NCBI RefSeq assembly: GCF_900108055.1
Contig: NZ_FNWJ01000001.1
Span: 248,001 to 312,000, forward strand
DNA from: Thermoleophilum album
GTDB taxonomy: Bacteria > Actinomycetota > Thermoleophilia > Solirubrobacterales > Thermoleophilaceae
DNA: 64,000 bases
Direction of reading: 5' to 3'
Position 1 is the stretch's first letter, and every line of letters starts with the position of its first letter. Made by a program: the position numbers and the translations under genes. A model generated the notes under the pieces. It had not been told where the DNA came from and ran no database searches. It saw nothing but the letters and a program-made list of their open reading frames with translations. This document shows positions 46,570 to 53,799 of this stretch, piece by piece.

Positions 46570-47319
46570 CTAGGAGCCGCGTTCGAACACGACAAGGGGC
46601 GGAGAGGTCGGCTGCACGCTTCCGCCCGCCGGTTCCTGGGTGATCATCAGGCGGTCACGGGGCTTCAGGCTCACCGGCACCTCGACCGCCCCATCGGACG
46701 CTACGAACATGGGTTCCGCCGGCCTCGGCGGGCTGCCCGGCGACTGCACCCAGACCTCGTAGACGCCGCTCTCGGGCGGTCGCGGCAAACCCCGCACCTC
46801 GATGCGAACGCTGCGCTCGTGGACGGTTGCGCGCGCTTGCGCACGACGGGCGACGGTTGGGTCGGTGATCCGACCGACGAGCTCCTGACCCCGCCGCTTC
46901 GCTCCGATCTGGCCCTCGAGGACCGTACCCAGACCGAACCCAACGGCGAGCATCACGAGCAGCACGCCGGCCAGCGCGAGCGGCCTGGCCGCCGGGATGA
47001 AGAGCTCGCGTAGGCGGCGCTTGGCCGACTCCGGCTGGTCGGCGGAGGCTCCGGCGGCGCGCAGCAGGCGCGCCTCCGCTCGCACCTCGCTTAGCACGCG
47101 CTCGCGCAGACGCCCTGGTGGCAGGCGTGGCGGTACCGCCTCGGCCAGCGCGCTGGCGGTAGCGATCAAGGCACCGGCTTCGGCGCAGCAGCGCTCGCAG
47201 GTCTCGCGGTGGCGCTCGACCCGTTCGCGCTCGCTCGCGGTCAGCGCCCCCAGCGCCCACGCGGCAAGCGTCTCCCGAACCCAGTCGTGTTCTCGTGTCG
47301 CGCTATCCACCGTGCTCAT
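46570..47319 (-). CDS. rskA: RskA-like anti-sigma factor with zinc motif
   Basis: 249 residues. The N-terminal zinc anti-sigma domain has HRETCERCC (HxxxCxxC). A single membrane helix (LALAGVLLVMLAVGFGLGTV) follows at ~113-133. The C-terminal extracytoplasmic domain has the RskA_C pattern (VYEVWVQSPGSPPRPAEPMF and RDRLMITQEPAGGSVQPTSP). It should bind and inhibit the adjacent ECF sigma factor until proteolysis releases it. It follows sigK after 15 bases on the same strand, the usual order for this pair. Confidence 0.92.
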   Translation of the reverse strand: MSTVDSATREHDWVRETLAAWALGALTASERERVERHRETCERCCAEAGALIATASALAEAVPPRLPPGRLRERVLSEVRAEARLLRAAGASADQPESAKRRLRELFIPAARPLALAGVLLVMLAVGFGLGTVLEGQIGAKRRGQELVGRITDPTVARRAQARATVHERSVRIEVRGLPRPPESGVYEVWVQSPGSPPRPAEPMFVASDGAVEVPVSLKPRDRLMITQEPAGGSVQPTSPPLVVFERGS

Positions 47320-47334
47320 CCGATCGGCACACCT

Positions 47335-47958
47335 TCATCGGGGCTCGAGCACCGCCTCGAACGCTCGCAGTTTCTCCAGCGCGAGGCGCATGCGACCTTT
47401 CACCGTTCCCACCGGAGCGCCGAGCAGCTCGGCGATCTCGGTGTGCGTGAAGCCGCCGTAGTAAGCCAGCTCCACGACTTTGCGCTGGTCCTCCGGTAGG
47501 GCCGCGAGTGCCTGACCCACCGCCCGCGCCCGCTCGCGGCGTAGCGTCTCGACTACCGGATCCTGCTGCTCCTCGGCGCTCGCGCGTTCGGGATCGCGAC
47601 CCGCACCGGCCTCCGGATCGAGCTCGTCGCTCGAGCGAAGACGTTCCTGAACCGCGCGCCTACGCAGCAAGTCGATCGCCCGGTTGTGGACGATCCGCAG
47701 CAACCAGGTGCGGACCGTGCCACGGCGTGCATCGTACGCCGAGGCGCCGCGCCAGGCCGAAAGCATCGCGTCTTACACGATGTCCTCGGCAACCTCGGTG
47801 CTGCCGGCAATCCGGTAGGCCAGCGAGTAAGCGGCCTGAGCGTGACGGTCGTAGATGACCTCGAAAGCCTCCGCAACTCCGCGCGCGGCGGCCTCGATCA
47901 GCTCTTCGTCGGCCAGCCGCTCCCAGCCGCTCGATTTGGGCGGAAAAATCCTCATCAC
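47335..47958 (-). pseudogene. sigK: ECF sigma factor SigK-like gene, interrupted by an in-frame TAA
   Basis: Read through, this is a normal ~206-residue ECF sigma: region 2 (ADEELIEAAARGVAEAFEVI, YDRHAQAAYSLAYRIAGSTE), then VAEDIV, stop, DAMLSAWRGASAYDARRG, TWLLRIVHNRAIDLL, and region 4 (LPEDQRKVVELAYYGGFTHT, EIAELLGAPVGTVKGRMRLA). The stop is TAA at 47773-47775 (codon 62), where homologues have Gln (EDIVQDAFLSAW), so one C to T change or read error explains it. A downstream ATG (47766) would give a region-2-truncated protein. The start overlaps the tatC stop by 4 bases, and rskA follows. Alternatives are stop readthrough or sequencing error. Confidence 0.85.
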
Positions 47959-48983
47959 GCGGAGCCTCCGGCGCTCGCCTCGGCGAGCCGCGCCGCGCGG
48001 GCCCGGCGGCGTTCGACGATCCGGCTGAGCACGATCCCCAGCTCGAACAGCAACACCATCGGCACCATTTCGATCAGCGTCGTGATCGGGTCGGTTCCGG
48101 GCAATAGTGCCGCGAGTACCGCGAGCACGACGATCGCGATCCGCCGATTACTGCGCAGCTGCTCTGAGCTCAGTACGCCGAGGGCGACCAGCCCCACCAT
48201 CGCGAGCGGTAGTTGGAACAGAAGCCCGGTAGCTAGCGCGGTGATCAGTACGAAGTGGTAGTAGCTACTCGCTTGCACGAGTGCGTCGAAAGCACCAGCG
48301 TTGAACTGCTGGAGGAACGCCACCGCGGTCGGCAACACGACGACGTAGGCGAACGCAACGCCGGCGACGAAAAGCGCCGGGGCGCCGACCACCAGCAGGC
48401 GTATGGCGCGGCGCTCATTCGGCGCGAAGGCCGGTGCGATGAACGCCCACGCCTGGTAGAGCAGCACCGGCAAGGTGAAGAGCAGCGCGAACTGGAAGGC
48501 GACGAGCAAGGTTTGAGTGAACGGCTCACCAAGACCGAGCGTCACCGGGCGCGTGTCTTGATCGCGAGCGGCTAGCCGTCTCGCCGCCGATCGCGTCTCG
48601 CGCACCGCATCGCTCAAGGCCTGCCGCTGACTCGCCGAAAGCGACCCGGCGCGCGCCAGTTCGGCGAGTGCTCGCGCCTGCCCGTCGAGCGCCTCCCGAA
48701 TTGTGCGGCGGAGCCGCTCCTCGCGGCCACTAAGTGAGGTCGGCGCCCGCTGGGCCTTGTTGGCCGCTCGGGCAAGCGGCTGGTTGAGCACCGACAGCAG
48801 AGGTCTGCTCTGCCACAGGCACACCGCGAACGCCAGGGCGAGCGCGCACAGGCAAACGATCAGGCGCGTGCGCAGCTCGTCGAGGTGCTCGACGAGCGTC
48901 AGGCGCTCGTCGTGCCCGACCGGCTTGAGAACCTTTTTCAACGTACCCCGCGAAGACACGAGCCGCGATTGGCGACGTCCCAA
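47955..48983 (-). CDS. tatC: Twin-arginine translocase subunit TatC with enlarged first periplasmic loop
   Basis: 342 residues versus ~250 for typical TatC. LTLVEHLDELRTRLIVCLCA is the conserved N-terminus and first helix. Between helix 1 and helix 2 (LLVAFQFALLFTLPVLLYQA) there are about 110 residues, including a ~65-residue charged helical insert (GREERLRRTIREALDGQARA and following). EPFTQTLLVAFQFALL, WAFIAPAFAPNERRAIRLLV, AFAYVVVLPTAVAFLQQFNA and LLPGTDPITTLIEMVPM match TatC. Start is a TTG; GTG at 48959 and TTG at 48941 are alternatives. It receives Tat signals in the membrane. Overlaps sigK. Confidence 0.9.
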   Translation of the reverse strand: MGRRQSRLVSSRGTLKKVLKPVGHDERLTLVEHLDELRTRLIVCLCALALAFAVCLWQSRPLLSVLNQPLARAANKAQRAPTSLSGREERLRRTIREALDGQARALAELARAGSLSASQRQALSDAVRETRSAARRLAARDQDTRPVTLGLGEPFTQTLLVAFQFALLFTLPVLLYQAWAFIAPAFAPNERRAIRLLVVGAPALFVAGVAFAYVVVLPTAVAFLQQFNAGAFDALVQASSYYHFVLITALATGLLFQLPLAMVGLVALGVLSSEQLRSNRRIAIVVLAVLAALLPGTDPITTLIEMVPMVLLFELGIVLSRIVERRRARAARLAEASAGGSA

Positions 48984-49027
48984 CCCTGGCTCGTTGGACT
49001 TAGCTGGCCGGCTACTGCGGTAGCGGC

Positions 49028-49306
49028 TCAGGCAGCGCCCGCGGCTCCCCGCTCGGAGCTGCTGGCCGTGGTTCTCGCCACCTTTTCAGTGTTGGCGGTA
49101 GGTGGCGTGTGGATCTCCCTGGCCGTCGCCAGCTCCTCTTCCAGCTCGACGGCCTCGCCGTCGTGCGTGTCGGAGCGCAGCGACTGGCGGAACTCGCGGA
49201 TCCCGCGTCCAACCGAGCGCCCGACCTCCGGCAGCTTGCGCGGCCCGAGCACGAGCAAAGCGATGATCAAGACCACGATGAGTTCCATCGGTCCGATGTT
49301 TGGCAT
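49028..49306 (-). CDS. tatA: Twin-arginine translocase subunit TatA
   Basis: 92 residues from the ATG at 49306 with an AGGGGGG site upstream. N-terminal helix and amphipathic region are classical: MPNIGPMELIVVLIIALLVL, GPRKLPEVGRSVGRGIREFR. The FG-type break is LGPRKLP. It forms the transport pore complex with TatC, 44 bases downstream. The acidic, Thr/Ala-rich tail is typical. First gene of the tatA-tatC-sigK-rskA run. Confidence 0.93.
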   Translation of the reverse strand: MPNIGPMELIVVLIIALLVLGPRKLPEVGRSVGRGIREFRQSLRSDTHDGEAVELEEELATAREIHTPPTANTEKVARTTASSSERGAAGAA

Positions 49307-49512
49307 GTTTCGACCCCCCTGACTGCTGGTTGGCTGCGATGCGCACCTAGCGCATCTGCGCCCTTCGCCTTTGCTTGCGCGCGGCGCACCCGTTCGGATC
49401 AGAGCTTGGCAGGTCGCGAGCCGAAAAGCGACCGGCCCACTGATCCGCTTGTAACCGGCCGACGTAGGCGGTAGCGGGAGGAAGTTCTCGACGCAACCCA
49501 AGGAGGTAGCTT

Positions 49513-50207
49513 GTGAGTCAGGCGAACCCGATCACCCCTGACCCGGATAGCGCGCTCGCGGAGCTCGCACGCGATCCGGTGTCGCGTAAGCGCTTCATGC
49601 GCATGGCCGGGCCCGGCGCCGCAGCCGCGCTCACGGTCCTGCTCGCCGCGTGCGGCGGCAAGGAGGAGGAGGAGGAGGAGGAGGAGGAGGAGGAGGAGGA
49701 GGAAAAGACGACCGCCGGCGGGGGGACGGCATCGCGCGGGGATCTCGACATCCTCAACTACGCGTTGACGCTGGAGTACCTGGAGACCGACTTCTACCGC
49801 AAGGTCAACGACGCGGGTCTCTTTTCGGGCAAGACCGCCGACCTGCTCAAGCGGTTCGGGGAGCACGAGGCACAGCACGTCGACGCGCTGCGCCAGACGA
49901 TCCGCCAGCTCGGCGGCAGCCCGTACGCAAGCCGCAGTTCCAGTTCCCAATGCGGGATCAGGCGAGCTTCCTCGAGTTGGCGCAGGCGCTCGAGGAGGTT
50001 GGCGTCGGCGCGTACAACGGGGCGGCACCCTCGATCAAGTCGAAGGAGGTGCTCGCTGCAGCGGGTGGAATCGTCCAGATCGAGGCCCGTCACGCGGCGG
50101 CGATCCGTGCTCTGCGCGGTCAGAACCCGACCCCGAACGGGGCCTTCGACAAGACCCTGACGAAGGAGGAGACCCTCAAGCAGGCGAAGCCCTTCATCAA
50201 GGGCTAG
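49513..50207 (+). pseudogene. Ferritin-like Tat/lipoprotein gene with a frameshift
   Basis: The first frame encodes a signal (DPVSRKRFMRMAGPG, then LTVLLAACGG with a lipobox Cys), a 14-Glu tract, and the first ferritin-like half (NYALTLEYLETDFYRKV, FGEHEAQHVDALRQTIRQLG). The second half is in another frame (KPQFQFPMRDQASFLELAQA, GGIVQIEARHAAAIRALRGQ). One base is missing near 49922-49925: adding a C or G (AGC CCC GTA CGC AAG CCG) restores one continuous protein of 231 residues. GTG start with AGGAGG ahead. Like the gene at 45629, it has E...ExxH iron-ligand pairs. Real mutation or sequencing error cannot be told here. Confidence 0.82.
49663..49704 (+). repeat. (GAG)n microsatellite encoding 14 Glu
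   Basis: Thirteen GAG triplets and one GAA, all in frame just after the lipoprotein Cys, in the ferritin-like gene. A pure 39-base triplet run. Confidence 0.97.
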
Positions 50208-50264
50208 CAGCAAGAGCTACGGGGCTTACCGCTCGCAAGAGTCGCGTTTCCCCCAGCGTGTGGG

Positions 50265-50294
50265 CCGCCCGCCGCGCGCAAGCGCGGCGGGCGG
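50265..50294. terminator. Convergent hairpin terminator with GCAA tetraloop
   Basis: CCGCCCGCCGCGC pairs with GCGCGGCGGGCGG (13 bp) around a GCAA (GNRA) loop. It lies between the ferritin-like gene end (50207, plus) and the MFS gene end (50301, minus), and could serve both. Neither side has a U-rich tail of note (TTCGCG on plus). Confidence 0.7.
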
Positions 50295-50300
50295 TTCGCG

Positions 50301-51911
50301 TTAAGGGACCACGAGTGGCTCGGCCGGCCTGCGTTCGTCTGCGGTTTGCGCATCGCTGACCGTTGGGCGCCGCCGCGGCAAAAGCCAGGCGACCAGGAAC
50401 GCAACCACGACCAGCGCGAGCGACCAAGTGAAGGCCGAGCCGAAGGCGTCGGCGAGCAGTGCGGCCACCCGCTCGCGCATTTCCGGCGGGATCTGGGCAG
50501 CGCCTTCGCCGCCGATGCGACCGCCGGCGGCGGCCGGTCCAAGGCGCTCGCGAATCGCGTTGGCAAGCGCCACCGACAGTAGGGCGGTGCCGAAGGAGGC
50601 CGCGACTTGCTGGGTGATGTTGAGCTGGGTGCTGGCGCGGGCCACCGAGCGCTTTTGGAGGGTCTGCATTGCGCCGGTGAAGAGCGGCATCATCGAGAGA
50701 CCCATGCCCAGTCCCATCACGAACAGCGCCCCGCATACCAGGGCGTACGGAGTGTCGGCCGCGAGCTGGGTAAAGACCGCGAACGCCGTGAAGACGAGCG
50801 GAGTTCCGGCGAAGACCAGCTTGCGCGTCGCGATCCGGTCGGCTAGTTGACCGGCGAGCGGCATCGCCAACATGGCGCCCACACCCTGCGGGATTAGCAG
50901 CAAGCCGGTGTGGAAGGCGTCCTCGCCGCGCACCGCTTGCAGGTACAACGGCACGAGGAAGAACCCGCCGAAGACCGCGATCACAAAGGCGAACAGCGTC
51001 GCGGTCGCCGCGCTGAAGGCACGGTTCTTGTAGAGGCGGAGGTCGACGAGCGGATCGCTCGCGCGCAGGCCGTGGCGAACGAAGTAGGCGAGCAGCGCCA
51101 AGCCGATCGCGAGCGGCACGAGCACCTTGGCGTGGCCGAAGCCGCCCTGACTGCCGGACTCGGCGAGGCCGTAAATGATGAGGGCGAGGCCGGGCGAGAG
51201 CACGAGCAGTCCAGGCAGGTCGAGCCGATGTAGCGGTTGCGGACGATCGGTGGGCAGGATCGCCAACGCCATCGCCACGGCGACGATCCCGACCGGCACG
51301 TTGATCAGGAAGATCCAGTGCCAAGAGGCGTGGTCGACAAGCCAGCCCCCGAGTATCGGGCCGACGATCGGCGCGATCAGCATCGGCACGCCGACGATGC
51401 TCATCACCCGGCCGAGGCGGTGCGGACCGGCCGCGCGGGTGAGGATCGTCATGCCGACAGGCATGATGAGACCGCCGCCAAGGCCCTGCAGAATCCGGAA
51501 CGCGATCAGCGACGTGTCCGACCAGGCGAGGCCGCAGAGCGCCGAACCGAGCGCGAACAGAGCGACCGAACCGACGTAGAGCCGCTTGGTGCCGAAGCGC
51601 TCGGACGCCCAGCCGCTGATTGGGATCACCGTCGCCAGCGCCAGCGTGTAGGCGGTGGCTACCCACTGGATCGTCGTCAGCGGCGACGAGAACTCCTCGG
51701 CAAGCGTGCGGATCGCGACGTTGACGATCGTCGTGTCGAGGATCGACATGAATGCGCCCACCACGACCACCGAGGCGAGCGCCAGCAAGCGGCGGTCGAC
51801 GTGGTCGGGCTTGTCGTGCCAGCCGTCGCCACGCTCCGCGTGGCGTGGTTCGCCGCCGACGTCCGTGACGGGCGGCGCGCCGCCGTACCCGTTCACCGAA
51901 AGCTCGCTCAA
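50301..51911 (-). CDS. MFS multidrug exporter, DHA2 (14-TM, EmrB/QacA) family
   Basis: 536 residues from the TTG at 51911. The start is set by a perfect ribosome site AAAGGAGGT (51916-51924) four bases before it; the open frame extends upstream but has no such site. Membrane motifs: FMSILDTTIVNVAIRTLAEE (motif D1), GWASERFGTKRLYVGSVALF (motif A), GGLIMPVGMTILTRA, and SIVGVPMLIAPIVGPILGGW (motif C). Fourteen helices, the size fits DHA2 proton-driven drug exporters. Divergent TetR gene with an operator between them, so the exporter is probably repressed by it. Confidence 0.92.
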   Translation of the reverse strand: MSELSVNGYGGAPPVTDVGGEPRHAERGDGWHDKPDHVDRRLLALASVVVVGAFMSILDTTIVNVAIRTLAEEFSSPLTTIQWVATAYTLALATVIPISGWASERFGTKRLYVGSVALFALGSALCGLAWSDTSLIAFRILQGLGGGLIMPVGMTILTRAAGPHRLGRVMSIVGVPMLIAPIVGPILGGWLVDHASWHWIFLINVPVGIVAVAMALAILPTDRPQPLHRLDLPGLLVLSPGLALIIYGLAESGSQGGFGHAKVLVPLAIGLALLAYFVRHGLRASDPLVDLRLYKNRAFSAATATLFAFVIAVFGGFFLVPLYLQAVRGEDAFHTGLLLIPQGVGAMLAMPLAGQLADRIATRKLVFAGTPLVFTAFAVFTQLAADTPYALVCGALFVMGLGMGLSMMPLFTGAMQTLQKRSVARASTQLNITQQVAASFGTALLSVALANAIRERLGPAAAGGRIGGEGAAQIPPEMRERVAALLADAFGSAFTWSLALVVVAFLVAWLLPRRRPTVSDAQTADERRPAEPLVVP

Positions 51912-51999
51912 CTCGACCTCCTTTCCGCTCCGCCTCCGACCGACTGCTCGCGGGGTGACGGCAAGGGAGTGACGGAACGCCGGCGAGGTTAGCAAAAGC

Positions 52000-52033
52000 G
52001 GAATTATTCCTTCCGATTGGAATCCTTAATTCC
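52000..52033. promoter_or_regulatory. Palindromic operator between MFS and TetR genes
   Basis: GGAATTA (52000-52006) and TAATTCC (52027-52033) are perfect inverted ends, with TTCCGATTGGAA (52011-52022) as an inner inverted repeat on the same centre. This AT-rich 34-base element sits 20 bases before the TetR GTG and 88 bases before the MFS start. Confidence 0.72.
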
Positions 52034-52052
52034 GGTTTGTAACCTTCGTCGC

Positions 52053-52697
52053 GTGACCAAGATCACGCTCCGTGCCGACGCCGCCCGCAACCGCGAGGCG
52101 TTGATCGAGGCCGCGGCGAAGGCTTTCGCCGAGCAGGGACTCGACGTGCCGGTCGAGGAGATCGCACGCCGCGCCGGCGTCGGAGTGGGCACCGTTTACC
52201 GCCACTTCGGGGGCAAGGAACAGCTGATCGACGCGATCCTCGATCAGCGCATCGGCGAGATGGCGGCGCTGGCCGAGAAGGCGCTGGCCGAGGACGACCC
52301 CTGGCAGGGCATCGTCACGTTCGTCGTCGAAGGGTTCGAAATGCAGGCGCGCGACCGGGCGCTCAAAGAGGTGTTGTTGTGTGCGAGCCGTGGCGGGGAG
52401 CGCATCGCCGCTGCGCGCGAGCGCCTTGCGCCGCTCCTCCGCGCGATCGTTACGCGCGCGCAGCAGGCTGGAGCGGTGCGGTCGGATCTCGAACCGACCG
52501 ACCTCTTCATGTTGCACCTGATGCTCGGCGCTGTTGCCGACTTCGCACGCGCCGAGGATGCGCAGCTGTGGCGACGCTACGTGCCGATCTTGCTGGGCGG
52601 TCTCGAACCCGGGAGAACAGGTGCAGACCCGCTCCCCCATCCGCCGCTCGACGACGAGCGCTTCGAGCGCGCGATGGCACGCTGGCACCGGCGTTGA
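52053..52697 (+). CDS. TetR-family transcriptional repressor
   Basis: 214 residues from a GTG at 52053 (a TTG at 52017 would run into the operator). N-terminal helix-turn-helix: NREALIEAAAKAFAEQGLDV, then VEEIARRAGVGVGTVYRHFG and GKEQLIDAILDQRI. The C-terminal ligand domain is helical (IVTFVVEGFEMQARDRALKE onward). It should repress itself and the divergent drug exporter until a ligand binds. Confidence 0.92.
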   Translation: MTKITLRADAARNREALIEAAAKAFAEQGLDVPVEEIARRAGVGVGTVYRHFGGKEQLIDAILDQRIGEMAALAEKALAEDDPWQGIVTFVVEGFEMQARDRALKEVLLCASRGGERIAAARERLAPLLRAIVTRAQQAGAVRSDLEPTDLFMLHLMLGAVADFARAEDAQLWRRYVPILLGGLEPGRTGADPLPHPPLDDERFERAMARWHRR

Positions 52698-52754
52698 ACG
52701 CAAGGTCGCGGCGCGGCTCGTCGCGATCACCGCGTGCCGCGTACACCCGGCAGG

Positions 52755-52892
52755 ATGCGCCTGAGCTTCAGTAAGGAGGTCCGGGCGTCGGCGCTGGCGC
52801 CGCTGGTGCGGGTGCTCTACGCGCCGCTCGTGCGCTCGGCGTTGGCGCGGCTCGCTGCGCTCGCCGAGGAGGAGCAACGGAGCGGCGCTTGA
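52755..52892 (+). CDS. Possible small helical protein, 45 residues
   Basis: ATG to TGA, 46 codons, starting MRLSFSKEV and continuing with alternating Leu/Ala/Arg (LVRVLYAPLVRSALARLAAL) into EEEQRSG, a likely amphipathic helix. It ends 6 bases before the DUF429 start, so could be an upstream member of that operon. No family; coding status is uncertain. Confidence 0.3.
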   Translation: MRLSFSKEVRASALAPLVRVLYAPLVRSALARLAALAEEEQRSGA

Positions 52893-52898
52893 CCGGCC

Positions 52899-53729
52899 GT
52901 GGCTAGCGTGCTGGCGACCGGCGTGGATGGCGCGCCGGGAGGTTGGGTCGCTGCCGCTGCCAGCGCCGATTCGCCCTCTCGGACGGAGCTTGTGACGGCT
53001 TCGTCGTTCGCCGAGCTCGCGACCTGGCACAGAGAGCGGGCGGCGGCGGCCGCCGCGCCGCTGGCGCTCGACCTGCCGGTGGGGTTGCCCGAGCGCGCCG
53101 AGCTGCGTGTGGCCGACCGGGTGGCGCGTGCCCGCCTGCGCGCGGCGGGAGCGTCCGCCGCGAGCGTCTTCCCGCCACCCGCACGTTGGATGCTCGCGTA
53201 CGCCCACGACTACGCCGCCTTGCGGCGGGCGGTAGCTGCGCGCCGGCGCGCGGGGTCTCGCGAGCCCGGGCTTAGCGCTCAGGCAGCGGCATTGATCGCG
53301 AAGGTGCGAGAGGTCGACGAGTCCGTGCGGACCCTGCAAGCCACCGGCGCGCAACCCTGGCGGTGGCTTTGGGAGTGTCATCCTGAGCTCAGCTTCTTGC
53401 TACTGGCCGCGCGCCAGGGGATGGCAGGGCCGCTCCCCGCGAAGGCCACAGCCGCCGGTGCGCTGCTGCGGCTGCGGCTCGTGAGGGCGGAGTTCCCAGA
53501 TGCCGAGGAGCGAATCGTGGGTCTCACCGAGCGGGGTCGGCGAGCGCCGAGGCGGCCGGCGGCACACCGCTCCGGTAAGAGCGCTCGCCCCGCACCAAAG
53601 CCGGCGCTCGCCGACTGCCTCGACGCGTACGCCGCGCTCTTCACCGCGCTGCGGATAACCCGCGGCGAGCAGGAGACCCTGGGTGGCGCGTGCGACGCCT
53701 GCGGCGTCCCGATGCGCATCGCGGTGTGA
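52899..53729 (+). CDS. DUF429-domain protein
   Basis: 276 residues from a GTG. ATGVDGAPGGWVAAA is the family's N-terminal motif, followed by APLALDLPVGLPERAELR, SVFPPPARWMLAYAHDY, LWECHPELSFLLLAARQG (His-Pro-Glu) and LADCLDAYAALFTALR (Asp-Ala). The fold is RNase H-like; DUF429 members are predicted nucleases without defined targets. Arg/Ala-rich insert near 215-235. It is followed by a hairpin whose T-run faces the convergent gene. Confidence 0.78.
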   Translation: MASVLATGVDGAPGGWVAAAASADSPSRTELVTASSFAELATWHRERAAAAAAPLALDLPVGLPERAELRVADRVARARLRAAGASAASVFPPPARWMLAYAHDYAALRRAVAARRRAGSREPGLSAQAAALIAKVREVDESVRTLQATGAQPWRWLWECHPELSFLLLAARQGMAGPLPAKATAAGALLRLRLVRAEFPDAEERIVGLTERGRRAPRRPAAHRSGKSARPAPKPALADCLDAYAALFTALRITRGEQETLGGACDACGVPMRIAV

Positions 53730-53736
53730 GCGCGGA

Positions 53737-53776
53737 AAAAGGCCGGGGGTGGTGGAACGCCCCCACCACCCCCGGC
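53737..53776 (-). terminator. Strong terminator after the secreted 51-bp-repeat gene
   Basis: GCCGGGGGTGGTGG pairs with CCACCACCCCCGGC (14 bp, loop AACGCCC). On the minus strand the hairpin is followed by TTTTTCC. It ends transcription of the minus gene at 53800 and lies just beyond the DUF429 stop. Confidence 0.85.
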
Positions 53777-53799
53777 ACCGTCAACCGCCCTTCGCTCGC

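Noticed and set aside
49394-49447. CGGATCAG...CTGATCCG inverted repeat (arms 8 bp, loop about 38) upstream of the second ferritin-like gene as an attenuator
   Set aside because: The arms are short and far apart; no T-run or alternative hairpin supports a regulatory role.
46379-49512. A shared ECF-type promoter motif upstream of both ferritin-like genes
   Set aside because: TGTAACC (49450-49456) and TTACGAGG-like strings occur upstream but spacing and -10 boxes do not agree between the two sites.
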